DNA of 59,142 nt, taken from the NCBI GenBank assembly GCA_041918255.1, contig JAYRWD010000034.1, positions 1-59,142 of the forward strand, written 5' to 3'. Shown here piece by piece: positions 1 through 9,021 of this stretch; within the stretch, counting starts at the first letter, position 1, and every line of letters begins with the position of its first letter. Made by a program: the position numbers and the translations under genes. The notes beneath the pieces are model-generated. The model ran no database searches. It saw nothing but the letters and a program-made list of their open reading frames with translations, and was not told the origin of the DNA. The stretch comes from JAYRWD01 sp041918255 (GTDB lineage Bacteria; Patescibacteriota; Dojkabacteria; B142; WJKM01).

Positions 1-1
1 G

Positions 2-109
2 GTTGATTTTTTCAGCATTAAATATTGGATGAAATATAGCGCTGATTTAGCAGATTCCTTTTATCCAAAATTAGTAAATAAATATGATCAGACATTTCGT
101 CTCTCGTGA
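2..109 (+). CDS. C-terminal end of an unidentified gene (partial)
   Basis: An open frame enters from the left edge and ends at TGA 107-109, giving about 35 residues ending in KYDQTFRLS. The residues are mixed and protein-like (aromatic, basic and acidic), so this may be the tail of an upstream gene overlapping the next start by 26 nt. Too little is visible to name a family. A chance open frame is the main alternative. Confidence 0.35.
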   Translation, partial: VDFFSIKYWMKYSADLADSFYPKLVNKYDQTFRLS

Positions 110-833
110 GCACTTCGACCATCATTTAAAGGCAGAACATGGTCAGACTAAAATCGCTGAATATTTAAAAGAAATCATGTATGGTGGTATCGATGGTATT
201 GTGACTACGTTTGCCGTTGTAGCAGGCTTGGCAGGCGCGAATAGTGGCGAAGTTGTTGCTTTCTCTTTTGTCAGCGTGCTTCTGTTTGGACTTGCGAATC
301 TTTTCGCGGATGCTAGTTCGATGGGTTTGGGAGAATTTCTATCAGCTAGATCAGATCAAAAATTGTACGCAAAGATAAAAGATATGGAACGACATCTGAT
401 AAATCACAAAACAGATTATGAAAAGGCTGAGACTAAATTTCTATTAATTGAGAAGGGCTTTAGTGAGCAAGACGCTTCGACGATTACAAACCTTTACTCA
501 AAAAATCCTGATTATTGGACCGAATTTATGATGAATCATGAACTCGGCATACCAAATCATGAAGATGAAAGACCTGGATTGAACGCGATAGCAACCTTTA
601 TAGCTTTCCTTATATTCGGTCTAATTCCCTTAATCCCTTTTTTACTAACTCGGGGGACCAGCGATGTATTTGTATATTCAATTGGCGCGACTTTTGTAGC
701 TTTAGTATTACTGGGTCTATTACGCTCGAGAATTACCCATGAGAAATCATGGAGGGCATTGATTGAAGTTGTGGGTCTTGGTTCAGTCTCAGCGATCATT
801 GCTTTCTTGGTGGGAACACTTTTTAGGGTATAG
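84..833 (+). CDS. VIT1/CCC1-family iron/manganese transporter
   Basis: This 249-residue membrane protein matches the vacuolar iron transporter (VIT1/CCC1) family, which moves Fe2+ or Mn2+ across membranes. The N-terminal signature YGGIDGIVTTFAVVAGLAGA (about residues 33-52) forms the first helix. A second helix is followed by GLGEFLSARSDQ, close to the family's M-x-x-G-E-Y segment. A charged cytoplasmic stretch (about 90-155) with several Glu residues corresponds to the metal-binding region, and three more helices follow after PNHEDERPG. Length and five-helix layout fit the family. The start lies 4 nt after a GTAAAT box, with no Shine-Dalgarno sequence. Metal specificity cannot be read from sequence alone. 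Confidence 0.85.
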   Translation: MIRHFVSREHFDHHLKAEHGQTKIAEYLKEIMYGGIDGIVTTFAVVAGLAGANSGEVVAFSFVSVLLFGLANLFADASSMGLGEFLSARSDQKLYAKIKDMERHLINHKTDYEKAETKFLLIEKGFSEQDASTITNLYSKNPDYWTEFMMNHELGIPNHEDERPGLNAIATFIAFLIFGLIPLIPFLLTRGTSDVFVYSIGATFVALVLLGLLRSRITHEKSWRALIEVVGLGSVSAIIAFLVGTLFRV

Positions 834-894
834 AAATGCCATGTGTTATTTTTACATTGAATTTGATGCGAAACCAAGTCAAGTTAATAAATGC

Positions 895-987
895 ATGTCA
901 CACTGAGTAAAGCCAGCCCAAAGTTAGTCGAGGGGTCGAAGTGCGTCAACATTGTATCTTCAACCTTCGACAAGCTCAGGGTGACAT
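895..987. repeat. REP-like imperfect inverted repeat
   Basis: The gap between the VIT and Nudix genes holds two facing arms. The left arm is 895-943 (begins ATGTCACACTGAG, ends GGGGTCGAAGTG). The right arm is 961-987 (CTTCGACAAGCTCAGGGTGA inside it). The reverse complement of the right arm starts ATGTCACCCTGAG, matching the left arm at 12 of 13 bases, and both arms carry a GTCGA core. I know similar 'CTTCGACAAGCTCAGGGTGAC' intergenic repeats from many unrelated bacterial genomes. I saw only one copy in this window. Confidence 0.55.
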
Positions 988-1061
988 AGAATATTCAGTT
1001 TTGCATAAAGTCTATGATTGAAGAAAAGGCGTAAATTATTTTCCATTAGTTTTCTAAACAA

Positions 1062-1634
1062 ATGTCAGTTCAATTTCAAACCCCGCAGGAGGCTAAGTGT
1101 GTATTCAAAGGAATAATTTTTGATGTATTCCAGTGGCAACAAAAGATGTACGATGGTAGTATGGCGACTTTTGAGAGACTGAAGCGTCCGAATACAGCTC
1201 TTGTACTACCTATCACAACAGATGGAAAGATACTTTTGATTAGGCAAACGCAACCTCAGAGTTCTAAGGAACGGCTAAGTTTACCTGGGGGCAGGTGCGA
1301 ACCCGACGAAGATCCAAGAAATACGGCTCTTCGAGAGCTGAAGGAGGAAACCGGATTTACCACCGATGATTTGCAATTGCTTTTTCAAGTTTCTCCATTT
1401 ATGAAAATCGAATGGACGCTTTATTACTACTTAGCAAAAAAAAGCCATAGAGTCGCTGACCAGAATTTAGATGCTGGGGAAAGAATAAGTTTAGTTTACA
1501 TGGATTTTGAAAAGTTCATTGAATTGGTTACCCGGGATGAAAATTTTGAAGAATTTAATCTAGCTCTTTTTATGTTTCGGAAATTATTTTCCCCAGGTGG
1601 GGTGGAAGAGTTGAGAAAAATATTTATGAATTGA
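1062..1634 (+). CDS. Nudix hydrolase, ADP-ribose pyrophosphatase-like
   Basis: A 190-residue Nudix hydrolase. The Nudix box is complete: GGRCEPDEDPRNTALRELKE continues into ETGF, fitting GX5EX7REUXEEXGU with all metal-binding Glu residues present (about residues 72-96). The N-terminal part, with a DG.MATFE.LKR segment followed by a VLP strand and an LLIRQ strand, resembles ADP-ribose pyrophosphatases (NUDT5/NudF type), which split ADP-ribose into AMP and ribose 5-phosphate. Substrate is inferred from this resemblance only; other nucleoside diphosphate derivatives are possible. The gene ends with TGA directly in front of a -10 box that appears to serve the next gene. Confidence 0.82.
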   Translation: MSVQFQTPQEAKCVFKGIIFDVFQWQQKMYDGSMATFERLKRPNTALVLPITTDGKILLIRQTQPQSSKERLSLPGGRCEPDEDPRNTALRELKEETGFTTDDLQLLFQVSPFMKIEWTLYYYLAKKSHRVADQNLDAGERISLVYMDFEKFIELVTRDENFEEFNLALFMFRKLFSPGGVEELRKIFMN

Positions 1635-1636
1635 AG

Positions 1637-1642
1637 TATAAT
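1637..1642 (+). promoter_or_regulatory. Consensus -10 box, probable leaderless promoter
   Basis: A perfect TATAAT lies 7 nt before the ATG at 1650, so transcription would be expected to start at or next to the A of the start codon. TTGAGA at 1611-1616 could be the -35 element, though the 20-nt spacing is long. The box begins two bases after the Nudix stop codon. Confidence 0.55.
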
Positions 1643-1649
1643 CAATCTG

Positions 1650-2849
1650 ATGTTAAATATTATCAATAAAATACAAATGAGAAAAATCTTCGCGCTTCTT
1701 TTCGTCCTCGCGATTTCGTTGTTTACCATTCAAGCACAGGAGAATCAAATAGTCGAGCCCGAACCTACTGTCGAGGCTGAAAGTGAGAGTTATCTTACGG
1801 GTACGCAATATATGGAGGGCGAAAATCAACAGATTAATCAAGTGGTGAAGGGGGATGTTTATTTTCTCGGTGAAAATCTCGACATTAATAAAGATATTCA
1901 AGAGAATTTATATTCAATTTCGGGAAATCTGAATATAAATGCGCGGGTTCGAGACTCAGGGTTTATAATAGCGCAAAAGGTTTTAGTTGCAGATGAGATT
2001 AAAGAAAATGCGTTCATCATAGCAAGCGACTTAACTCTTAATGGTGAAATAGGAGCCGACCTTAATGCTATTGCCAAACGGGTCTTGATAAAGGGAAAAA
2101 TTAAAGATGATGTAAGGATTTTGGCGCAGGAGGTATATATTGATGTAGGGGCGGAGATTGACGGAGAAGTAGCTATTAAAGCCGCGCGAGTAATGATCAA
2201 TCCAGGTGCAAAACTACAAAATGAAATCGTGAATATCAATGAAGATGATAAGACGGGAATTGAAAGATACATTTCATCCGATACTCCTGTAGATCTTAGT
2301 TTGGCATCATTGACTCCAGTATACACTGGTGTTTCTCAAATGCTTACATTTAGTGGGTTAGTTTTCTTATTTTCTGCGTTACTTTCATATGGATTATTTG
2401 GGGCTTTAGTGTTTAGAATATTTGGTAGTGTGCTATATGAAGCCAAGTCCATGATGCGTTTCGATAGAAGTAGTATTGAGACTACATTTAAAAATTCCCT
2501 TGCTTATTTTGGCGGATTTGCGATTCTTTTAACTTTATTATTAATTACTGTGATCGGCTGGCCCTTAGCAATAATGTTTCTATTCGCAATGCTAATGATC
2601 AACATGATTTCGAAGATTCTCGTCATGTCAAAGATTGGTGAAGTAATATTGAAAAAAGTGCAGCCAAACATAAGAAATGAATTTGTGAATATTGTGGTCG
2701 GAGGATTTGTCTCAACAGCCATGTTTTTGCTATTATTATCAGTGCCAATTCTAGGGGGCATAATAGTCACACTAGCCGCGATCTTTCTAGTCTTCTGGTC
2801 AACGGGTTCCATAGTGACACAAATCATAATGAAATACAAAAAGCTATGA
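1650..2849 (+). CDS. Membrane protein with extracytoplasmic polymer-forming (bactofilin-like) beta-helix
   Basis: A 399-residue protein. A signal-like hydrophobic stretch (IFALLFVLAISLFTIQAQ, about residues 13-30) is followed by a repetitive domain of about 130 residues (60-190) with short strands and turns such as GNLNINARVRDSGFIIAQ and LNGEIGADLNAIAKRVLIKG. This pattern is typical of bactofilin/polymer-forming right-handed beta-helices. The C-terminal half has about four membrane helices (about 230-395). Bactofilins are usually cytoplasmic; here the signal places the helix outside. The start at 1650 is chosen because of the TATAAT box; an internal ATG at 1677 would begin directly at the signal sequence. 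A scaffold or sensor role in the envelope is inference. Confidence 0.65.
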   Translation: MLNIINKIQMRKIFALLFVLAISLFTIQAQENQIVEPEPTVEAESESYLTGTQYMEGENQQINQVVKGDVYFLGENLDINKDIQENLYSISGNLNINARVRDSGFIIAQKVLVADEIKENAFIIASDLTLNGEIGADLNAIAKRVLIKGKIKDDVRILAQEVYIDVGAEIDGEVAIKAARVMINPGAKLQNEIVNINEDDKTGIERYISSDTPVDLSLASLTPVYTGVSQMLTFSGLVFLFSALLSYGLFGALVFRIFGSVLYEAKSMMRFDRSSIETTFKNSLAYFGGFAILLTLLLITVIGWPLAIMFLFAMLMINMISKILVMSKIGEVILKKVQPNIRNEFVNIVVGGFVSTAMFLLLLSVPILGGIIVTLAAIFLVFWSTGSIVTQIIMKYKKL

Positions 2850-3007
2850 TGAAAACGATTGAAGTTTTACTTTGTAAACTTTTTAGCTCGAATGAAAGGT
2901 TATATATCTTTTTATTGGTAGATCTTGTTGTATTTCTAGTTACATTAACATATATATTTGTGGTAGGGATGCCGAAAACTGCGACCACCTTAAGAGGTGT
3001 GTTTTAA
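2849..3007 (+). CDS. Small membrane protein, translationally coupled (52 aa)
   Basis: The ATG overlaps the upstream TGA (TGATG), a typical coupling arrangement; a second ATG is 3 nt earlier. The 52 residues begin MKTIEVLLCKLFSSNERLYI and continue into one long hydrophobic segment (about residues 19-40) and a short basic tail ending RGVF. No family is recognisable. Its position suggests it is co-translated with the beta-helix membrane protein. Chance remains possible because the ORF is short, but coupling plus a clean transmembrane segment argues for a real gene. Confidence 0.5.
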   Translation: MKTIEVLLCKLFSSNERLYIFLLVDLVVFLVTLTYIFVVGMPKTATTLRGVF

Positions 3008-3147
3008 ACAATTAGTATTTCGCAAGTATTTTATTTTTTATTTGGAGCGGAAGGGTATTGCACAAGCTTGGCATTTGTGGCTTTCAAAAGGACACAAATA
3101 TCAGGCTTCAAGACACACATTCTCTTCCGAACCAGCAAATTTTTAGT

Positions 3148-5250
3148 ATGACAAAAATAGAAAAGACTTTTTTAGTTGCGGGTAATGAAATTAAATTCAC
3201 CGCCGGTAACTTTGGTTTTCGTGCCGATAGTGCCATTATGCTTCAACAGGGAGAAACTGTCGTCTTTGCTTTTGTAACGGTTGACTCACGAGATGCGCAG
3301 ACAGATTATTTCCCGTTAGGTGTAAATTATGTTGAAAAACATTACGCCGGAGGAATAATTAGTGGATCCAGATTTGTGAAAAGAGAGGCACGCCCTTCTG
3401 ATGCCGCAGTCATTAAAGGTAGGATCATTGATAGGGGAATGCGTCCTCTGTTCCCGGAGGGATTTAGAAAAGCAGTGAGCGTTGTAGTAAATGTAATGGC
3501 ATATGATGGTGAAAATGATCCGGCCCTCTTAGCTGCGAATGCTGCATCGTTAGCTGTTCATCTATCTTCGGTACCATTTTATGGACCGGTTGCAGCCGTT
3601 CGCGTTGGGAAAGATGAGAGTGGTAATTTGATAGTTAATCCTACAAATGGAATTTTAGAAAATTCAAAATTGAACGCTGTAATTACCTCTACAAAAGATG
3701 CGGTTACTCAGCTAGAAATTGAAGGGGATGAGATACAAAATGAAGAGATGGAGAGAGTATACGACTTGGCGTTTAAGACAGCCAAGGACTGGTTAGACGC
3801 TATGGATGGGCTTCAAAAAGAGATTGGAAAATCGAAGTTAGAATTTATTGAAAGTAAAGCAAATGACCAGCTAGTTGATAAAATTAAACTACAATTCGAG
3901 TCGCAAATACGCGAGGCCCTCTTAGATGACGAATCACGGGGAGATAGATTACAAGTGATCTACGCCCAGATAATCGAGAAATTCAACGCGGACAAAACAG
4001 ACAATGATTCTTTCACTGACACAGATCTTTTGCACGCTACCCAGAAAATCGAAAAGAATATTACCCGAGAGTATTTATTGTCGGATAGGCGGTTAAGTGG
4101 GAGAAAAATGGATGAAATAAGAGAAATTGAGATTTTAGCTTCATATCTTCCTCGAGTTCACGGTTCCGCAATGTTTCGAAGAGGCCAAACGCAGGCCCTA
4201 TCTATCACGACTTTAGGATCAACTCGTCTAGCGCAAATAAGCGAAAATTTTGAAGGAGAATCAGAGAAACGATTTATGCACCATTACACTGGTCCGAATT
4301 ACTCTTTTGGAAGCGCTGAAAGATACAATTTCTATGCTGGAAATCGGGAAATTGGTCATGGAGCACTTGTTGAGAAAGCTTTAAAGTATGTTTTGCCAGA
4401 TGAAGAAAGTTTCCCATACGCTATTCGAGTAGTTTCTGAGATATTGAGCCAAAATGGATCAACCTCAATGGCTGCCACTTGTGGTGCGTCTCTTTCTCTA
4501 ATGGACGCTGGAGTTCCGATTAGAGCTGCTGTGGCAGGGATTTCAATAGGGCTAATTACTCAGGACGAGACACAAGAAGAATATAAATTATTAACCGATG
4601 TTCAGGATGTTGAGGATTTTTATGGCGATATGGATTACAAAGTTTGTGGGACGATTGGTGGGATAACTGCGATCCAAATGGATACCAAGTTGCGTGGCGT
4701 TAAATTGGAGATTCTGAAGAAGGCACTTTCGCAGGCTCAAAAAGCTAGACTAGAAATCTTAAGTAAGATGAACGCGGTCTTACCTCAACCACGGGCGGAT
4801 TTGAGTAAATATGCCCCAAGAGTCGCGACCATTAAGATTGAGCAAGATCAGATAGGCGATTTAATAGGACCTGGAGGTAAAACGATCAAAAAGATTTTAG
4901 AGAGCGTGAAAAATGAGGCAGAGGTTGACATCAATGATGATGGAAGGGTTGTGATTACCGCCATCGATCCAGAAGTTATGAAGACGGTTATAGCGCAAAT
5001 CAATGGCATTACGATGAAACCGGAGATAGGCGCAATTTATACCGGTAAAGTCGCTCGTATAGAAGCGTATGGAGCTTTTGTCGATGTATCGCCCGCAATC
5101 TCAGGTTTGGTCCACGTTTCTGAGGTAGCCGATGGATTTGTTAAAGACGTAAACAAAGTATTAAAGGTCGGTCAGGAGGTGAAGGTGAAGCTACTCGATA
5201 TAGATGGAGAAAAGAGACTTCGACTCTCAATTAAACAGGCAAAAGAATAA
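3148..5250 (+). CDS. pnp: Polyribonucleotide nucleotidyltransferase (PNPase)
   Basis: PNPase degrades RNA 3'->5' by phosphorolysis as a trimer. The protein has the full family layout: a first RNase PH domain, a helical domain, a second RNase PH domain (beginning around RRLSGRKMDEIREIEI, with FRRGQTQALSITTLGS), a KH domain with LIGPGGKTIKKIL and an S1 domain beginning IYTGKVARIEAYGAFVDV. I start at the ATG at 3148 (MTKIEKTF, 700 residues), which matches the usual PNPase N-terminus; the longer frame from TTG 3058 adds 30 residues without similarity. With RNase Y at 13118-14659 this covers the main mRNA decay activities seen here. murJ follows after 30 nt. Confidence 0.96.
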   Translation: MTKIEKTFLVAGNEIKFTAGNFGFRADSAIMLQQGETVVFAFVTVDSRDAQTDYFPLGVNYVEKHYAGGIISGSRFVKREARPSDAAVIKGRIIDRGMRPLFPEGFRKAVSVVVNVMAYDGENDPALLAANAASLAVHLSSVPFYGPVAAVRVGKDESGNLIVNPTNGILENSKLNAVITSTKDAVTQLEIEGDEIQNEEMERVYDLAFKTAKDWLDAMDGLQKEIGKSKLEFIESKANDQLVDKIKLQFESQIREALLDDESRGDRLQVIYAQIIEKFNADKTDNDSFTDTDLLHATQKIEKNITREYLLSDRRLSGRKMDEIREIEILASYLPRVHGSAMFRRGQTQALSITTLGSTRLAQISENFEGESEKRFMHHYTGPNYSFGSAERYNFYAGNREIGHGALVEKALKYVLPDEESFPYAIRVVSEILSQNGSTSMAATCGASLSLMDAGVPIRAAVAGISIGLITQDETQEEYKLLTDVQDVEDFYGDMDYKVCGTIGGITAIQMDTKLRGVKLEILKKALSQAQKARLEILSKMNAVLPQPRADLSKYAPRVATIKIEQDQIGDLIGPGGKTIKKILESVKNEAEVDINDDGRVVITAIDPEVMKTVIAQINGITMKPEIGAIYTGKVARIEAYGAFVDVSPAISGLVHVSEVADGFVKDVNKVLKVGQEVKVKLLDIDGEKRLRLSIKQAKE

Positions 5251-5280
5251 CGTGGTTTATTAAAACTTTTAGCTGTCAAT

Positions 5281-7062
5281 ATGCCTTTAATCATTCAGGT
5301 ATTTAATAATACTAGAGCGTTTTTGACACGCGAACAAAATAATATTTTGCGTACCAGTTTTAGCATGATGGTAATTATCCTAATTACCAAAATGACTGGT
5401 TTTCTCTATGGAGCGTTAGTTGCAAAACAGCTCGGAGCTTCACGTCAAACTGATTTATTCCTCCTAGCAAACACAATTCCGGAGACGCTCGGGAACTTAA
5501 TATTGGTTGGTCTAATAGGGGCAGCCTTGATGCCAATGCTTGTAAAGGCAAAATCAAACGATGGACATGAAAAGTTTGTTAAGCTTCTCAATTCCTTGCT
5601 AAATGTTTCGTTATTGGGTTTTATCATTGTAGGAAGTCTGGTAATCATTTTTGGCTCACACATTTTCCCCATTGTTATAAATACTATATTGCCATCGAAG
5701 GTTTCATTTACCCCAGCAGAGCTCAATCAGGCAGCTAGTATGATGCGCATGCTTATGATTCCCCAAATAATTCTTGGTATAAGCGCGTTCTATTCAAGCG
5801 CCCTCAATGTGATGAATAGATTTTTGATCCCCCAACTTTCACCACTACTCTATAATCTAGGAAGAATAGTGGGTGCGTATTTCGTCGTCCCATGGGTCGG
5901 AGGAGTGGAGGGGCTTGTGTGGGGTACGATACTGGGTTCTATCTTACATCTATTGATTCAGATACCTTTAGCATATACTCTTGGGTTAAGATATAAATTA
6001 GTATTAGATACCAAGGACAAATATTTTAAGGAATCGGTCAGTTTAGGAGGACCTAGATTAATAGGACTGGGAGGTGAATACGTTGCGGGAAGCATTGATC
6101 GTTTTATTGCGGCTCGATTTATTGCAGGCTCAGTCACTGCTTTAGATTTTGCACAAAGTTTGGTTTCTATCCCATTGTCTTTGTTTGGTACTACCTTTGC
6201 TATTGCTTCGTTTCCAACACTCGCGAAGTATTATCAAACGGGTGAATATGGCAAGTTTGAAGAATTATTTATGCGGGTTTTGAATCAAATTGCTTTTTTC
6301 GCGATTCCGGTTTCAATAGTCCTTTTGGTATTGCGCGTGTCTTTAGTACGTTTATTTTTTGGGATATTTGGCGGAGAATTTAGTTTTGAAGATACCTATC
6401 TGACCGCTTGGGGAGTAGCGTTCTTTTCGGTAGGGCTGGTCTTCGAAAGTCTGAGATCGCTCTTTTACAGAATTTTTTACGCCGTCGGAGATACACGAAG
6501 ACCGATGGCGGTTGCTATTTTTCGAATGGTAGCAGGCATAGTTACCGGTCTGGCGTTTACAAATTATTTCAGCCATTTCGATGCGTTTAATTTTGGGCAA
6601 TTCAGTTTAAATTACACATATCTATTTTCTGCGCAAACCGGAAAGGCAGCGATAGGAGGGCTTGCTTTGAGTGCGAGCGTTGTATCGATTCTCGAATTTA
6701 TAATTTTAATGTTTCTATTACACAAAAGTGACATTACTGTGAATCTGGTAGAACTTGTGTATAAGCTTTTGAAGAAAACACTAGCGGGTACGTTTATGGG
6801 TGTTTTTATGTTCGCAGTATTTAAGGTATGGGGCAATAGTGATCTACAGACGAGGACAATATTCTTAGTTTTTTTTGTAGCTAGCACATCGATGGTGGGC
6901 ACCCTGATATATATATGCCTAAGCGCTTTGATGAAGGTGGAAGAGGTAGATTTGATCAGAAGATTTTTTGAAAGGGTCCACTGGAAGAAACTTATGAATA
7001 TTAAATCTCTGACCAATATTAAGGCCTCGGCTCTTGAAACAAACATTGATGATAATGTTTAA
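5281..7062 (+). CDS. murJ: Lipid II flippase MurJ
   Basis: A 593-residue polytopic membrane protein of the MurJ/MviN (MOP superfamily) type, which flips lipid II across the cytoplasmic membrane for peptidoglycan synthesis. The first part contains the family pattern of a helix ending near GALVAKQLGASRQTDLFLLA followed by ETLGNLILVGLIGAALMPML. About 14 hydrophobic segments can be counted, as expected. A short cytoplasmic C-terminal tail follows. It sits 30 nt after pnp and may be cotranscribed with it. The product fits the other wall genes in the window (amidase, SLH protein). Confidence 0.9.
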   Translation: MPLIIQVFNNTRAFLTREQNNILRTSFSMMVIILITKMTGFLYGALVAKQLGASRQTDLFLLANTIPETLGNLILVGLIGAALMPMLVKAKSNDGHEKFVKLLNSLLNVSLLGFIIVGSLVIIFGSHIFPIVINTILPSKVSFTPAELNQAASMMRMLMIPQIILGISAFYSSALNVMNRFLIPQLSPLLYNLGRIVGAYFVVPWVGGVEGLVWGTILGSILHLLIQIPLAYTLGLRYKLVLDTKDKYFKESVSLGGPRLIGLGGEYVAGSIDRFIAARFIAGSVTALDFAQSLVSIPLSLFGTTFAIASFPTLAKYYQTGEYGKFEELFMRVLNQIAFFAIPVSIVLLVLRVSLVRLFFGIFGGEFSFEDTYLTAWGVAFFSVGLVFESLRSLFYRIFYAVGDTRRPMAVAIFRMVAGIVTGLAFTNYFSHFDAFNFGQFSLNYTYLFSAQTGKAAIGGLALSASVVSILEFIILMFLLHKSDITVNLVELVYKLLKKTLAGTFMGVFMFAVFKVWGNSDLQTRTIFLVFFVASTSMVGTLIYICLSALMKVEEVDLIRRFFERVHWKKLMNIKSLTNIKASALETNIDDNV

Positions 7063-7248
7063 AAAATTCGTGGAGTTTTGGATTCAAAAAATGGTTAGAA
7101 TTTTGAAATAATAAGTATTTAGCGAAATCCGATTCTTCGTCCTAGGAATTCTATGCGAAACTACAGTCAATCTTTTATTCCGCTCGCTTCTAGCGTAGTG
7201 TTCTTTGGAAATAATCCGATTTGTTTATAATTTTTTTCATTTCGCTTA

Positions 7249-7283
7249 ACGACTTTTGTCGTGTTATCATTCTAAAAATGATA
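7249..7283. promoter_or_regulatory. Two palindromes in the gap before the 7344 gene
   Basis: The 281-nt gap between murJ and the next gene contains two small perfect inverted repeats: ACGAC-TTTT-GTCGT at 7249-7262 and TATCATT-CTAAA-AATGATA at 7265-7283. The first could be a weak hairpin; the second looks like an operator about 60 nt before the start codon. No T-tract follows, so neither is a convincing terminator. Function is unknown. Confidence 0.3.
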
Positions 7284-7343
7284 TGTTGGTAACAGTTTGA
7301 TGGTAATATTGTCTATCAATAGATTGTCCTTCTTAAATTCATC

Positions 7344-7979
7344 ATGGAAAAACAAACAAGTGGTTTTGGCGTTGTGAAGATCCTGACTTATACGTTCTCA
7401 ATAGGTATTGTAGTAGTTTTATCCTTAATTGCATATGCCTTGGCTAGCGGGGATAGCTCAAATGGTAATTTTTTTTGGCGGAAAATGAATGGGACTTGGG
7501 GTAATGAAAGGCCTTTATACACAGGTAAGTTTGAACCAAAGGCGGATATCGCTAATGGAGGGTTTACACTTGATGAGGATGATTTCTACACATTGCTAAT
7601 ATCGAAGATAGGAAATAAATTTATAGATAGGGTAACGATACACGAGAACTCAATTACTGTGTATAAAGATTTACTTAAGAATGAATCCGATGTACCACTC
7701 TGGTTTGGGATAGATTTGAGCATTATGCGTGACGTGGGGACTGGGTATAGATTATCAATTGAACGAATTGGACTTGGAATCATACCCTTACCTGGATTTA
7801 TAACACACAAATTAACCGAGTCTTTGCCCATTGATGGCCTATCAAAGTTATTGAATCAAGCTACTGGAAGTGGTTTTGGAGAAATTGAGTTACATGAAGG
7901 AGAAATTTTGATAAGACTTGCAGATAAAAATGCTTTTAATGATGGAATTGAAAAGATGTTTGGGAATTCGGTGAATTAG
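7344..7979 (+). CDS. Membrane-anchored protein of unknown function
   Basis: A 211-residue protein with one N-terminal membrane helix (about residues 13-34, ILTYTFSIGIVVVLSLIAYA) and an outside domain of about 175 residues without cysteines that stand out or recognisable motifs. The domain alternates acidic strands and loops (for example GGFTLDEDDFYTLLISKIGN and LHEGEILIRLADKNAFNDG). The start codon lies 5 nt after TTAAAT, the promoter-like arrangement seen elsewhere here. I do not recognise the family. Confidence 0.6.
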   Translation: MEKQTSGFGVVKILTYTFSIGIVVVLSLIAYALASGDSSNGNFFWRKMNGTWGNERPLYTGKFEPKADIANGGFTLDEDDFYTLLISKIGNKFIDRVTIHENSITVYKDLLKNESDVPLWFGIDLSIMRDVGTGYRLSIERIGLGIIPLPGFITHKLTESLPIDGLSKLLNQATGSGFGEIELHEGEILIRLADKNAFNDGIEKMFGNSVN

Positions 7980-8083
7980 TGGCACTGTCCCTTTGCAGGT
8001 TGCATCTTAATCTTATAATTCTGAGGGTAATTATTTGGTTAAATTAGTTTATCCTAATTCTAGCTTCACTTACTCGAGCCTCA

Positions 8084-9001
8084 ATGAGTATAAATGTATA
8101 TCACGGGGAAAACACTTATGAAAGCACACAAACTCTGACTAGGGCTTTGGAGAAGTTTGGGCAAAGCCTTGATTCAGCTGAGATCGTTGTGTTAGATGGA
8201 CAAATTCTTACAAACGCATTTTCTTTTGATACTAATTCGTTGTGGAGTCAAAGACGAATTTATCTTATTAAACGGATTTTTCAATCAGAGGAACCCATAA
8301 GGTCCCAAATCATTCGTAATATTCTTAAATATCCGAGTTTGGATGTTTATATCTGGGAGGATAAATTAATACCCCGGGTTTCGAAATTAAATAAAGAATT
8401 TTTAGCTAAATCAGTGGAACATAGGTTCGATCATTTGAAGCCTCAAGCGTTTGCTTCATGGCTACATGCCAAGTGTACAGAAGCAAAGATTCACGACCCG
8501 AAAATTATTGAGCTTCTATCGTCAATTGAGAAACAAGATCAATGGCGCGTTTCAGGTGAAATTCAAAAGTTAGTGGACTATTCTCAAGCAACAAGATTGC
8601 ATATTCAGTACGAAGACGCTGTGGAAGTGATAGGTGATGTTCCGACAGGAATGTGGGAAATTTTAGATTTGATTTTGAAAAAGGACCGTGTTCACGCTAT
8701 AGATAAGGTAATCACTACAAATTTCGAAACTGATGCGCAAATAGGGGTTGTGAGCGCATTAGCCTACCAGATTAAAACCTTAATTTTGCTAAGGGCTTTT
8801 CCTTTAATGCCTCAACAAGAACTATCTTCTCGTATGGGTATACATCCTTTTGTATTGTCTAAACTGAGACGCTGCGAAAATAACTTTCAGATTGAGTCTT
8901 TAAAACGTATGTTTCAGCAACTCGTGAATATAGAATACATGCTCAAGCAAGGGCAAATTAACTTTAAACTTGCGTTAGCGCTTTTTATTGCTTCTTCGTA
9001 G
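8084..9001 (+). CDS. holA: DNA polymerase III delta subunit (clamp-loader) HolA
   Basis: A 305-residue protein resembling HolA, the clamp-loader subunit that opens the sliding clamp. It begins with a Y-x-G-E-N-x-Y pattern typical of the family. The C-terminal collar domain carries RMGIHPFVLSKLRRC, close to the family's M-G-x-H-P-F-V-x-x-K, and near the end an LVNIEYMLKQGQINFKLAL segment matching the conserved D-x-x-x-K-x-G helix, with Glu in place of Asp. The N-terminal AAA-like part is divergent and lacks a P-loop, as is normal for delta. Length is slightly below the usual 330-340. Confidence 0.85.
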   Translation: MSINVYHGENTYESTQTLTRALEKFGQSLDSAEIVVLDGQILTNAFSFDTNSLWSQRRIYLIKRIFQSEEPIRSQIIRNILKYPSLDVYIWEDKLIPRVSKLNKEFLAKSVEHRFDHLKPQAFASWLHAKCTEAKIHDPKIIELLSSIEKQDQWRVSGEIQKLVDYSQATRLHIQYEDAVEVIGDVPTGMWEILDLILKKDRVHAIDKVITTNFETDAQIGVVSALAYQIKTLILLRAFPLMPQQELSSRMGIHPFVLSKLRRCENNFQIESLKRMFQQLVNIEYMLKQGQINFKLALALFIASS

Positions 9002-9016
9002 CTGGAGCGTTACAAT
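8988..9016 (+). promoter_or_regulatory. Sigma-70-type promoter on the start codon (leaderless)
   Basis: TTGCTT at 8988-8993 (-35) and TACAAT at 9011-9016 (-10) are separated by exactly 17 nt. The ATG follows 5 nt after the -10 box, so the expected start of transcription is the A of the ATG. The promoter lies across the end of holA. This is the best single example of the leaderless pattern in the window. Confidence 0.6.
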
Positions 9017-9021
9017 TATCT

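Noticed and set aside
3058..3147. N-terminal extension of PNPase from TTG 3058
   Set aside because: The extra 30 residues do not resemble PNPase, and MTKIEKTF at 3148 matches the family start.
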